NCBI GenBank assembly: GCA_030836965.1
Contig: JAUPLM010000011.1
Coordinates: 1-11,016, forward strand
DNA: 11,016 nt
Source of the DNA: Thermodesulfobacteriota bacterium
GTDB lineage: Bacteria; Desulfobacterota; Desulfobacteria; Desulfobacterales; RPRI01
Direction: 5' to 3'
Part shown: piece by piece, positions 1 to 7,750 of the stretch
Layout: every line of letters begins with the position of its first letter
Numbering within the stretch: position 1 is the stretch's first letter
Notes under the pieces: generated by a model
What the model was told of the DNA's origin: nothing
The model's database searches: none
The model's input: only the letters and a program-made list of their open reading frames with translations
Translations under genes and position numbers: made by a program

Positions 1-2
1 CA

Positions 3-1061
3 TGGCCCGATTATGTAGCCGACGACATTTCTGCGGCAGGGATCAAAAAGGAAAGAATTGACGGCGCGGGCAGCGGAAATTACGGATATGCAAAAAATCT
101 TACCAACCGTTTTGCAGAAACTGTTAAATCCGGAAAAGCCGCGGTCAACCTGCTTTTGGTTTTAGAGTCTAATCCGCTGTATTCCCTGCCCGATACAAAC
201 ACAGTGAAGGAAGCTTTTAAAAAGATCCCCTTTATAGTAAGTTTTTCTTCCTTCATGGATGAGACGGCGGTAAATTCCGACCTTATTTTGCCAAACCATG
301 TTTATCTCGAACGTTATGAAGATGTTTATGCCGCCGCAGGCCTGTCAAAGCCGGTCGTCAGCCTCTCAAGACCTGTTGTCAGCCCGCAATTCAACACGAA
401 GCATGCAGGAGATGTTCTTCTTCTGATAGCTAAAGAAATGGATTCCCCTGTTGCGGATTCCTTTCCGTGGAAGGACTACAGCGCTTGCCTTGAAGAGATT
501 CTCGGCGATAAATGGAAGATACTGGTGAAGGAAGGATTCTGGACTGATGAGGCATCTTCAGCTCCTGTAGTGAAGACATCTTCAGGTAAATTTGAGTTAG
601 CAGGCGGATTTATAGATCTTGCCGCCGTCTTTGCTCCCGTAAATGCGGAAGGAGATCCCAAGACATATCCGCTTCTTCTTATCCCGTTTGATTCGATGAG
701 AATCGCAAGCGGTTATATCGGCGATCCGCCCTTTGCTGTAAAATCCGTTGAAGATACTCTTTTAAAAGGGAAGGACGCCCTTGTGGAAATTAATCCTGCG
801 ACGGCAAAGGCAGGAGGTTTTTCAGAGGGATGTTACGCAGTTCTTAAAACTCCGAAGGGAAGCGCAAAAGTTAAAGTACATCTGTTTGACGGGATCATGC
901 CCGGTCTTGTGGCCATGCCGAGAGGCCTCGGCCATACCGCGTATGACAATTATCTTGCCGGCAAGGGAATAAATGTCAATGAACTTATCGGAACGGTGGA
1001 AGATCCTGCATCCGGTCTTGATGCGGCCTGGGGAATCAGGGCCAATCTGATCAAAGCCTAA
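3..1061 (+). CDS. qrcB: Molybdopterin-family oxidoreductase subunit, QrcB-like (5' end outside the window)
   Basis: The frame is open from the first complete codon at position 3 to TAA at 1059-1061, so 352 C-terminal residues are visible of a family usually about twice that length. The TTG at 156 is internal and not a start. Seen: the CISM-family block with NPLYSLPDT, then PFIVSFSSFMDETAVNSDLILPNH and LERYEDV, and a C-terminal dinucleotide-binding beta-barrel domain (about the last 120 residues, from EINPATAKAGG to GLGHTAYDNYLAGKG). Known: this family forms the large subunit of polysulfide reductase, alternative complex III and the Qrc menaquinone reductase. In purified Qrc from Desulfovibrio the subunit was reported to lack molybdenum. 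Inferred: QrcB, because the next genes encode a four-cluster ferredoxin and a ten-helix NrfD protein in QrcC-QrcD order and size. A signal peptide or N-terminal Fe-S site cannot be judged here. A Phs/Psr-type catalytic subunit is the main alternative. Confidence 0.8.
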   Translation, partial: WPDYVADDISAAGIKKERIDGAGSGNYGYAKNLTNRFAETVKSGKAAVNLLLVLESNPLYSLPDTNTVKEAFKKIPFIVSFSSFMDETAVNSDLILPNHVYLERYEDVYAAAGLSKPVVSLSRPVVSPQFNTKHAGDVLLLIAKEMDSPVADSFPWKDYSACLEEILGDKWKILVKEGFWTDEASSAPVVKTSSGKFELAGGFIDLAAVFAPVNAEGDPKTYPLLLIPFDSMRIASGYIGDPPFAVKSVEDTLLKGKDALVEINPATAKAGGFSEGCYAVLKTPKGSAKVKVHLFDGIMPGLVAMPRGLGHTAYDNYLAGKGINVNELIGTVEDPASGLDAAWGIRANLIKA

Positions 1062-1080
1062 TTTAGAGCATGAGGTTCTG

Positions 1081-1860
1081 ATGAAAGAAGAACAAAGTAA
1101 AGAAAAAGACAAAAAATTTGGAATGGTCATTGATCTGGACAAGTGCACCGGCTGCGGGGCCTGTATGGTTGCCTGTATGGCCGAAAACAATGTGCCTTTC
1201 AAGGAAGACGAGTCGAATAAACGCGACAGCATAACATGGCTCAGGATTTACAAGCTGACAAACGGCAAGCCTTTTCCGGATGCCGATATATGTTATCTTC
1301 CCCGGCCCTGCCAGCACTGCGGCGGAAAAGGCGAACACGGTCATTCCCCCTGCGTATCAGTTTGTCCGGCTACCGCGACCGACTACAGCAAGGAGACAGG
1401 GATCGTCAGCCAGATATACACCCGATGTTTCGGATGCAGGTATTGCATGGCTGCATGCCCTTATCATGCCCGGTATTTCAACTGGTGGGATCCGGTCTGG
1501 CCGGACGGGATGGAGAAATATCTGAGCCCGAACGTGTCCGTCCGGATGAGAGGCATTGTTGAAAAATGCAGCTTCTGTTTCCACAGGTACCAGCTTGCCA
1601 AGGATAAGGCTTATTTCGAAGGCCGCCGTGAGATAGAGGAGAATGAATACCAGACGGCCTGCACGCAGGCATGTCCGGCAGGCGCGATCGTTTTCGGAGA
1701 TCTTAATAATCCAGAGCATGCCGTTTATGAACTTAAAAAGAGCGGTAATGCCTTCCGGCTCCTTGAGCGGCTCCAGACGAACCCCAAGGTTTATTATCTG
1801 TCCGGCAGGGAATGGGTGAGACGTGCGGGCGATAACTATCTCAAGGATGAAAAAAAGTAA
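1081..1860 (+). CDS. qrcC: Four-cluster ferredoxin subunit of Qrc-type menaquinone reductase
   Basis: This 259-residue electron-transfer subunit has sixteen cysteines in four cluster motifs: C22-C25-C28-C32, C77-C80-C91-C95, C116-C119-C122-C126 and C163-C166-C194-C198. That is the arrangement of the DmsB/PsrB/HybA/QrcC family, enough for four cubane clusters forming a wire between the molybdopterin-family subunit and the membrane subunit. The ATG at 1081 follows GAGGT at 1072-1076, and only 19 bases separate it from the stop of the upstream gene, so the two are almost certainly co-transcribed. There is no signal peptide, which fits a partner exported with its large subunit by hitchhiking (inference). 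The stretch RYFNWWDPVWPDGMEKYLSP after the third motif and the genes on either side favour QrcC over DmsB or PhsB. Family assignment is firm; the exact complex is less so. Confidence 0.82.
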   Translation: MKEEQSKEKDKKFGMVIDLDKCTGCGACMVACMAENNVPFKEDESNKRDSITWLRIYKLTNGKPFPDADICYLPRPCQHCGGKGEHGHSPCVSVCPATATDYSKETGIVSQIYTRCFGCRYCMAACPYHARYFNWWDPVWPDGMEKYLSPNVSVRMRGIVEKCSFCFHRYQLAKDKAYFEGRREIEENEYQTACTQACPAGAIVFGDLNNPEHAVYELKKSGNAFRLLERLQTNPKVYYLSGREWVRRAGDNYLKDEKK

Positions 1861-1863
1861 TCC

Positions 1864-1901
1864 GGCATCATCGGCGCGGATATATTAACCGGCGCGATGC
1901 C
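1864..1901 (+). other. Intergenic hairpin between qrcC-like and qrcD-like genes
   Basis: GGCATC (1864-1869) pairs with GATGCC (1896-1901), and inside it GCGC (1874-1877) pairs with GCGC (1892-1895), leaving a four-base bulge and a loop. AT-rich sequence with a run of five T follows (about 1908-1913). It resembles a weak terminator or an mRNA-processing/stability element inside the operon and could set the ratio of the soluble and membrane subunits. No function is proven. Confidence 0.4.
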
Positions 1902-1946
1902 ATATAAATTTTTAAGAAACAGCAGATATTGAGGAGTAAGGGACTT

Positions 1947-3185
1947 ATGGATTCAGCATTAATACCCAGGGGAGTTAAGCGCTGTCCGACATGGCAGTTT
2001 GCCTTGTGGATAGGCGCGGCCGGTGCGGTACTGTTATGGGGCGTTTTTGCCATGCTTCTTTGCTGGTTCAAGGGACTCAACCAGACCAACATGAATGATT
2101 CATACGGATTTGCGCTGTGGATCTGGGCCGATCTCGCGGTTATAGCTCTGGGAGGCGGGGCGTTTTTTACGGGTTTTTTAAGATACATTGTCGGGAAGGA
2201 TGAACTGAAAAACATAATCAACTATGCCGTTCTCATAGGTTTTATCTGTTACAGTTCCGCTCTTCTCATACTTGCCATAGATATCGGGCAGCCGCTGAGG
2301 GGCTGGTTCATTTTCTGGCATGCAAACGTGCACTCCATGCTTACGGAAGTGGCTTTCTGCCTGACATGTTATTTCGGCGTTCTTACCATAGAATATGTTC
2401 CGCTTATACTTGAAAACCGTCAGATCGACAAGGTTCCCTTCTTTCATCGGCTTGGCCACAACATGCATGAGATAATGGCTGTTTTCGCGGCAACCGGAGC
2501 ATTCCTCTCCTTTTTCCACCAGGGCTCACTCGGCGGAGTGTCCGGGGTTCTTTTCGGGCGGCCGTTCGGTTACAGGGAAGGTATATTTATCTGGCCATGG
2601 ACATTCTTCCTCTTCACATGGTCGGCTGCCGCATGCGGGCCGTGCTTCACAATCCTTGTCACCAAAATTACCGAAAAAATAACCGGGAAAAAACTGGTAA
2701 AGCAGAATGTGATCGAGCTTCTTGCAAAGATTTCAGGCTGGATGATCGGAACTTACATAATAGCTAAAATAATCGACACATGGTACTGGGCGAAAGTTAC
2801 GGCTCCTGCAGCCGGATTAAGCCTCATGGATTTTTATTCAAACAATCCTTTCTACGGCATCTGGATACTTGTGCTGGAAATAGTTATCTGCGGGATCATT
2901 CCGGCGATAATACTTATATCCGAAAAAGGGCGTAAGAATCCGGCCGCGCTCATGGCAGCCGTTGTTCTTGCCGTTATAGGGCCGTGCGTCAACCGCTGGG
3001 TAATGGTATTGCAGGTTATGGCAGTGCCTGTATTAACGTTTGAAAGCTGGGCAATGTACTATCCGAGCTGGCAGGAAGTCGCGACTACAATACTGCCTGT
3101 TGCATACGGTGTTATACTTATATCTTTCTCGTACCGTTACCTGCCGGTATTCCCGCAGGAGCAGGAACTGAATCCGGAGGTCTGA
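1947..3185 (+). CDS. qrcD: NrfD/PsrC-family membrane subunit, QrcD-like, ten helices
   Basis: This 412-residue integral membrane protein should carry the menaquinone site of the complex. Ten hydrophobic segments are visible, at roughly residues 16-41, 53-78, 91-113, 131-155, 174-203, 213-239, 258-281, 302-325, 333-360 and 376-399. That matches the ten-helix PsrC/QrcD/ActC class rather than the shorter eight-helix NrfD. Conserved-looking motifs are DIGQPLRGWFIFWHANVHSML (about 112-132) and HQGSLGGVSGVLFGRPFG (about 191-208). I chose ATG 1947 because GAGGAG at 1931-1936 lies about ten bases upstream. A TTG at 1929 would add six residues but overlaps that ribosome-binding site. The gene follows qrcC after 86 bases containing a hairpin, and 29 bases separate it from a small membrane-protein gene. 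Proton-translocating ability cannot be read from the sequence. Confidence 0.82.
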   Translation: MDSALIPRGVKRCPTWQFALWIGAAGAVLLWGVFAMLLCWFKGLNQTNMNDSYGFALWIWADLAVIALGGGAFFTGFLRYIVGKDELKNIINYAVLIGFICYSSALLILAIDIGQPLRGWFIFWHANVHSMLTEVAFCLTCYFGVLTIEYVPLILENRQIDKVPFFHRLGHNMHEIMAVFAATGAFLSFFHQGSLGGVSGVLFGRPFGYREGIFIWPWTFFLFTWSAAACGPCFTILVTKITEKITGKKLVKQNVIELLAKISGWMIGTYIIAKIIDTWYWAKVTAPAAGLSLMDFYSNNPFYGIWILVLEIVICGIIPAIILISEKGRKNPAALMAAVVLAVIGPCVNRWVMVLQVMAVPVLTFESWAMYYPSWQEVATTILPVAYGVILISFSYRYLPVFPQEQELNPEV

Positions 3186-3214
3186 AGCTGCCGGTTTTAT
3201 TGCGGAGGTAAATC

Positions 3215-3379
3215 ATGTTTCCTATTTGTTTTGAATGGATGTGGGATATGTCCCATATAATCTTTATGGGCGGACTCTGGTATGCTCTTACAATCATAGG
3301 GCTTGGAATGACATTTTGTATCGGCAAGGCTTTTTATGACACATTCCTTGACAAGGGCAAAGTTGATCATCACCATTAG
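3215..3379 (+). CDS. 54-residue single-helix membrane protein, possible accessory subunit of the Qrc-like complex
   Basis: This short gene is easily missed. ATG 3215 is preceded by GGAGGT at 3204-3209, the strongest ribosome-binding site in this operon, and the frame closes at TAG 3377-3379. The product starts MFPICFEWMWDMSH, has one hydrophobic helix at about residues 15-37 (IIFMGGLWYALTIIGLGMTF), then a basic-acidic tail ending in three histidines. It is Trp/Met/Phe rich and has no signal-cleavage motif, so it probably stays in the membrane with one span. It is the last gene before a strong terminator, so it belongs to the qrc-like transcript. I recognise no family. Inferred: a small subunit or assembly factor, by analogy with the tiny single-helix subunits of other respiratory complexes. 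The canonical qrcABCD operon as I know it has no such member. Confidence 0.72.
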   Translation: MFPICFEWMWDMSHIIFMGGLWYALTIIGLGMTFCIGKAFYDTFLDKGKVDHHH

Positions 3380-3402
3380 AAAAATTTAAATACCGTTAAA
3401 TC

Positions 3403-3445
3403 AAAAAGCGCTTGCCCCGTTGATTTTCCGGGGACGCGCTTTTTT
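3403..3445 (+). terminator. Intrinsic terminator ending the qrc-like operon (possibly bidirectional)
   Basis: AAAAAGCGC (3403-3411) pairs with GCGCTTTTT (3436-3444). Inside it CCCCG (3415-3419) pairs with CGGGG (3429-3433) around a nine-base loop, with a small internal loop between the two stems. Six T residues follow the GC stem. The A-run on the other side would give a T-run on the minus strand, so it could also stop transcription from the right. Confidence 0.88.
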
Positions 3446-3746
3446 GTGGGCCCTTTGCATAACATCAGATCTGAAGCCAAGTCAGGATATGGGCTTATGT
3501 GTACCGCCGGAATTATTTCCTTTTTTCTGCAACGGCAGCAGGTCCGCATCCAACAGATCCGAACAGCCCAGGTGAAGATATCTTCACGAAGCCATGTATC
3601 TTATCTGCCTGCCCAAGTTCCTGTAGATTACCCGGGGGCGTTGATTAGGTTTATGCATAATTTTCCGGCGGATCGCATAAGCTCATATCCTTATTTGGCT
3701 AAGTTAAATAATTGAAAACTCATTTTGTTTCAGAAGGCGGGGATAA
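3446..3746. other. 300-base gene-free gap upstream of murA
   Basis: I see no convincing gene here. One open frame (GTG 3446 to 3715) begins inside the terminator's trailing sequence, has no ribosome-binding site and has low-complexity, non-family-like composition. The gap holds a ten-base palindrome TCAGATCTGA (3465-3474) and a perfect 16-base palindrome (3572-3587, listed separately). A murA promoter must lie in or near this gap, because a terminator separates murA from the operon upstream, but I cannot point to a convincing -35/-10 pair. The 30 bases before murA are AT-rich and end in AAGGCGGGG (3734-3742), a usable ribosome-binding site. Confidence 0.6.
3572..3587. promoter_or_regulatory. 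Perfect 16-base palindrome, candidate operator
   Basis: GTGAAGATATCTTCAC reads identically on both strands with no spacer. It lies 160 bases upstream of murA, in non-coding DNA. A gapless dyad is typical of a dimeric repressor site. As RNA it would have no loop, so a hairpin role is less likely. No regulator is encoded nearby, so the binding protein is unknown. Confidence 0.35.
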
Positions 3747-5000
3747 ATGGATAAAATAGTCGTTGAAGGCGGGTATCCGTTAAAAGGCGAGGTCAGGATA
3801 AGCGGGGCGAAAAATGCGGCCCTCCCTATCCTTGTCTCCTCATTGCTTACCGACGGCCCCTGCACCTATTCGAATGTGCCTGTTTTAAAAGATATCGAGA
3901 GCACGAAAGAGCTTTTGATTAACCACGGCGCCAGAATAGAAACGGATCAGCATACCGTCACAATAGATGCGGGCGGACTCAATAACTCCGAGGCTCCGTA
4001 TGATCTGGTGAGAAAAATGAGGGCATCGATCCTGGTTCTCGGACCCCTTGTCGCCAGGCTGAAAAAAGCAAGGGTCTCCCTGCCGGGCGGATGCTCGATC
4101 GGAGCGCGTCCAATCAACCTGCACCTTAAAGGGCTAGCCGCGCTCGGTGCAAAGGTTGAACTGATACACGGATATGTCGAAGCAAGCGCCGCAAAATTAC
4201 GGGGAGCGGAAATATTTTTCGATACGGTCACTGTGACGGGAACTGAAAATCTCATGATGGCCGCAGTGCTTGCCGAAGGGATCACCCTCCTTCGTAATGC
4301 GGCAAGAGAGCCGGAAGTGACCGCCCTCGCCGATGTTCTGAATAAAATGGGGGCGAAAATCGAGGGTATAGGCACATCGGTATTGAAAATAACAGGTGTT
4401 CCGGCACTTAAACCGGTATCCGTTTCCATTATCCCCGACAGGATAGAAACCGGGACATTCATGGTATCTGCCGCACTTTCCGGAGGAGATATAAAGATAC
4501 TGGACTGTGAACCCACACATCTTGAATCCGTAATTCACAAGCTTAGGCTGACCGGCTCAGAAGTCAAAATAGACGGCAATACTATGACTGTTAAGGGCGG
4601 AGATAAAATCACAAGCATAGATATAAAGACCATGCCGTATCCGGGATTTCCGACAGACATGCAGGCACAGTTCATGGTGCTGCTCTCCGTTGCGAAAGGG
4701 TTCAGCGTAATTACGGAAACTATTTTTGAAAACAGGTTCATACACGTAAGTGAACTAAAGAGGCTTGGAGCGGATATTAAGGTTTCGGGAAACACAGCCA
4801 TGATCACGGGCGTTCCGAAGCTGATGGGGGCTCCCGTGATGGCAACCGATCTTCGTGCGAGCGCATCCCTGATACTTGCCGGACTTGCCGCTTCCGGCAC
4901 TACGGAGGTCAGCCGAGTATACCATCTGGACCGGGGATACGAGGCTATCGAGAAAAAATTTGCTTCACTCGGGGCAAAGATAAAAAGAGTAAAAGCATAA
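3747..5000 (+). CDS. murA: UDP-N-acetylglucosamine 1-carboxyvinyltransferase (MurA)
   Basis: This cytoplasmic enzyme transfers enolpyruvate from phosphoenolpyruvate to UDP-GlcNAc, the first committed step of peptidoglycan synthesis. At 417 residues it is the normal full length. Diagnostic residues are all present: K22-N23 in [11 protein letters not shown], the catalytic cysteine C116 in [10 protein letters not shown] followed by R121, D304 in FPTDMQAQ, R370 in TDLRASASL and R396 in HLDRGYE. The cysteine (not Asp) at 116 predicts a fosfomycin-sensitive enzyme. ATG 3747 follows AAGGCGGGG and gives the standard [10 protein letters not shown]-terminus. The gene appears to be transcribed alone, with a terminator-bounded operon upstream and repeat DNA from the first base after its stop codon. 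I see no truncation or odd insertions. Confidence 0.97.
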   Translation: MDKIVVEGGYPLKGEVRISGAKNAALPILVSSLLTDGPCTYSNVPVLKDIESTKELLINHGARIETDQHTVTIDAGGLNNSEAPYDLVRKMRASILVLGPLVARLKKARVSLPGGCSIGARPINLHLKGLAALGAKVELIHGYVEASAAKLRGAEIFFDTVTVTGTENLMMAAVLAEGITLLRNAAREPEVTALADVLNKMGAKIEGIGTSVLKITGVPALKPVSVSIIPDRIETGTFMVSAALSGGDIKILDCEPTHLESVIHKLRLTGSEVKIDGNTMTVKGGDKITSIDIKTMPYPGFPTDMQAQFMVLLSVAKGFSVITETIFENRFIHVSELKRLGADIKVSGNTAMITGVPKLMGAPVMATDLRASASLILAGLAASGTTEVSRVYHLDRGYEAIEKKFASLGAKIKRVKA

Positions 5001-5130
5001 ATGACGGCTTTGTAAAAAGTCCGATTTCTTCGTTGCGCTTCATCCCGTTGTGATTGCGGCGTACAATAGGTACGCCTCATCACACGTGATTCGCGACGCC
5101 TTGAACTTGAACTTTTTACTTTGCCGCCGG
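5001..5130. repeat. Imperfectly palindromic MITE/REP-like element after murA
   Basis: The ends are imperfect inverted repeats: TGACGGCTTTGTAAAAAGTC at 5002-5021, and on the other strand of 5110-5128 GGCGGCAAAGTAAAAAGTT. In the centre GGCGTAC (5058-5064) pairs with GTACGCC (5070-5076) around a five-base loop AATAG, and an outer TGTGA (5049-5053) pairs with TCACA (5080-5084). It encodes nothing. The element begins at the base after the murA TAA. The structure suggests a non-autonomous mobile element or a dispersed intergenic palindrome that could act as a transcript end or stability hairpin. Its copy number cannot be judged from one window. Confidence 0.7.
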
Positions 5131-5137
5131 AATTTAT

Positions 5138-5190
5138 ACTTTTTACGAGAACAGCATCAATGACGGCTTTGTAAAAAGTCCGGATTTCTT
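5138..5190. repeat. Second, partial copy of the same repeat family upstream of comEC
   Basis: The 22 bases 5160-5181 are identical to 5001-5022 (beginning ATGACGGCTTTGTAAAAAG), and the next bases match apart from one extra G. Just upstream ACTTTTTAC (5138-5146) is a perfect inverted match to GTAAAAAGT (5171-5179), so this part could fold as a separate hairpin. The central hairpin of the first element is missing after 5190. It looks like a truncated neighbour or a nested insertion remnant. Confidence 0.7.
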
Positions 5191-5233
5191 AAACAGCCGT
5201 CCTCATTTTCATATGCAGCCTGAAGGTTGAGGC

Positions 5234-7738
5234 ATGATAAGCGATATCTTCTTTCGACCTCTTATTCCTCTCCTTATATCCATGATTGCCGGTATTTCAT
5301 GCGGCCTGCTGTTTCCAGCGCACATCGAATGGGCATATCTTGCCGCATCCTGCTGCTCGGTATTGATACTCATAAAAATTATAAGAAAAAAGTCCGCGTT
5401 ATTCCTTCCGTTGTTTCTTTTTTTCTCCCTTGGTTATCTTTCGATACAGCCCTGGTTTCCTGAAAGACTCCCCGGTTCGCACATAGCCAATTTTACGGAT
5501 ACTGGGCCTTTGAACATATCCGGAAAAGTGATCGATAGTCCTGAGATAAGGAACAAGCGGTTATCATTTACGCTTCTTGCCGAAACGGTTGAAAATGACG
5601 GTAAAATCATTCCTGTGACAGGGAAGATAAGTGTAAGAGTTTTAAACGGCATTCCCGAAATATCGTCAGGGAATAAAGTTTACTTTAAGAGCGGCATCAG
5701 ATCCATCAGGAATTTCAACAACCCCGGAGGATTCGATTACAAAAGACATATGGCCTTTAACGGCATAACGGGTACTGCATATGCGGCCTGGGATAATATC
5801 AGGATTGAGCAAAATGAAGAGAAGATTGAATGGAAAAGGGTGATTGAAAATGCGCGGGAAAAATTCGCCTCTCTCATAGATAGTTCAGCTCCTTATACTG
5901 AAGCCGGAGTCTTGAAAGCGCTTGTGATAGGGGATCAGAATTCAATTACTCCTGAAATCAGGGAGGCTTTTAACCGGACGGGCACAAGCCATATCCTTTC
6001 TATTTCAGGGCTTCATATCGGTATTGTCGCGACCGTGTCATTTCTGTTTTTTAATAAATTGCTTTCATATTTCAATCTGTTTCTCTGGAATGCGTGGACG
6101 AGAAAAGGTGCCGCGATTTTATCTCTTTTACCGGTTATCATATACGGGCTGCTTGCCGGGATGTCGCCCTCAACACAGCGGGCGGTCATTATGGTTTCGG
6201 TATTTCTTATGAGCTTTTTTGTCGAAAGAGAGCAGGACGGAATAAACACTCTTGCGGTTGCGGCGATGCTGATTCTTATCTTTCATCCGCCCTCTCTTTT
6301 TCTCGTATCTTTTCAGCTCTCTTTTTTGTCGGTTTGGTTTATTATCGCGGGAATGAATCTGACTCTGTACAGTAAGGATGTAAAAATCAAGGCGGAGGAA
6401 GGCTGGCGGTTAAGGCTTCAGAGACAAACAGCAGCTTTTTTCCTCGTTTCGTTTTTTGCGACGATCGGAACATTTCCGGTTGTCATGTACTATTTCAATC
6501 AGGTATCTCTTGTCGGGCTTGCCGCAAATTGTGTTGCGGTGCCTTTAATCGGGTTTGCCGTTGTGTCCGCAGGGCTGCTCTCTTTTTTCATATATCCGGT
6601 GAGCAGTCTTGTTTCGGTGTGGCTTATAAAAGCAAGTTCGATTATTTTGGGAATTTCACTTGAGTTCATAAATTATTTTTCGAAACTCCCCTTTGCGGCG
6701 ATTAAAACCGTGACGCCGTCATTTTTTGAAATAACCTGGTACTATTTACTGCTTGGCGTTGTTTTCGTTATTTTAAAGGTAAAAAACAGGGACACCGGAA
6801 GAGAAAGAGAAGGGGGTGTTTTTGTACGGATTAAAAAAAAAGCGCCGTTTATCGCGATACTGCTTTTGATAATTGCCGGATACGCGGATATATGGTACTG
6901 GCTTGATAAGAGATTTCTGCAGAAAGATCTTATGGTAACTGTCGTTGATGTCGGACAGGGCACCTCCTCCCTTCTTGAACTTCCGGGCGGCTATAATGTT
7001 CTTGTTGACGGAGGCGGATTTTCAGATAATTCGATATTTGATGTGGGAGAGAAAATAACGGCGCCTTTTTTGTGGCGCAAAAAGATCAAAAGTGTTGATC
7101 TCCTTGTTCTTTCACACCCGAACAGCGATCATTTAAACGGTCTTTTGTATATCGCTGAAAATTTCAACATAAAGGAGATCTGGACAAACGGAGAACCCGC
7201 CGACAGCCTCGGATACAAAAGACTGCTTGATATCATCAGAGAAAAAAATATAATGATGATGGATTTTAAAGAGGCGGTAAGAGACAGGGTCATAAACGGG
7301 ATTCAATTTAAAATCCTTTACCCTGAAGCCGGATTTAAGGAAAAGAAAGAGAAATGGAGAAAAGGGGACAACAGTTCCCTTGTATTAAAAGCAGTATTCG
7401 GGAAAAAGTCATTTCTTTTTACGGGAGATATAAAAGAAAAAGGTGAATCCGATCTTGTCCGGCTTTCGGGAAATCATTTGAAGAGCACGGTTCTGGTTGT
7501 GCCTCATCATGGAAGCAGGTCGTCCAGCACGTATAAATTTATTGATAAGATCGGGCCTAAGATCGCAGTGATACCTGTCGGGTGGAAAAACAGGTATAAA
7601 TTTCCAGCTCCCGAAGTACTTGAAAGATATAAATCAAGAGGATGCAGGATATTGCGTACAGATGAAAACGGCGCCGTGACTATATCCACGGACGGAAAGT
7701 CATTTAAGGTTATCCCGGTGATTGCCGGTCAAAGCTGA
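5234..7738 (+). CDS. comEC: DNA internalization-related competence protein ComEC/Rec2
   Basis: An 834-residue polytopic inner-membrane protein that forms the channel taking up transforming single-stranded DNA. Order: three N-terminal hydrophobic segments with the DUF4131 domain (about 1-190), the Competence domain with many helices (about 215-510) carrying the hallmark ILSISGLHIGIV (about 253-264), and a C-terminal metallo-beta-lactamase domain from about 567. Its metal motif is intact: H628-P-N-S-D632-H633 (HxxxDH), D732 in FTGDIK and H758-H759 in VPHHGS, so this domain may be an active nuclease. ATG 5234 has AAGG at 5223-5226. It is the first gene of a compact cluster; the next gene begins within a few bases of its stop. 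No other competence gene is visible. Length and domain order are normal for full-length ComEC. Confidence 0.95.
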   Translation: MISDIFFRPLIPLLISMIAGISCGLLFPAHIEWAYLAASCCSVLILIKIIRKKSALFLPLFLFFSLGYLSIQPWFPERLPGSHIANFTDTGPLNISGKVIDSPEIRNKRLSFTLLAETVENDGKIIPVTGKISVRVLNGIPEISSGNKVYFKSGIRSIRNFNNPGGFDYKRHMAFNGITGTAYAAWDNIRIEQNEEKIEWKRVIENAREKFASLIDSSAPYTEAGVLKALVIGDQNSITPEIREAFNRTGTSHILSISGLHIGIVATVSFLFFNKLLSYFNLFLWNAWTRKGAAILSLLPVIIYGLLAGMSPSTQRAVIMVSVFLMSFFVEREQDGINTLAVAAMLILIFHPPSLFLVSFQLSFLSVWFIIAGMNLTLYSKDVKIKAEEGWRLRLQRQTAAFFLVSFFATIGTFPVVMYYFNQVSLVGLAANCVAVPLIGFAVVSAGLLSFFIYPVSSLVSVWLIKASSIILGISLEFINYFSKLPFAAIKTVTPSFFEITWYYLLLGVVFVILKVKNRDTGREREGGVFVRIKKKAPFIAILLLIIAGYADIWYWLDKRFLQKDLMVTVVDVGQGTSSLLELPGGYNVLVDGGGFSDNSIFDVGEKITAPFLWRKKIKSVDLLVLSHPNSDHLNGLLYIAENFNIKEIWTNGEPADSLGYKRLLDIIREKNIMMMDFKEAVRDRVINGIQFKILYPEAGFKEKKEKWRKGDNSSLVLKAVFGKKSFLFTGDIKEKGESDLVRLSGNHLKSTVLVVPHHGSRSSSTYKFIDKIGPKIAVIPVGWKNRYKFPAPEVLERYKSRGCRILRTDENGAVTISTDGKSFKVIPVIAGQS

Positions 7739-7750
7739 TTGAATCAGGCG

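Noticed and set aside
3446..3715. 89-residue open frame between the terminator and murA
   Set aside because: Its GTG start lies immediately after the terminator T-run with no ribosome-binding site, the product matches no family I know, and a perfect palindrome lies within it. It is better explained as a chance frame in a gap.
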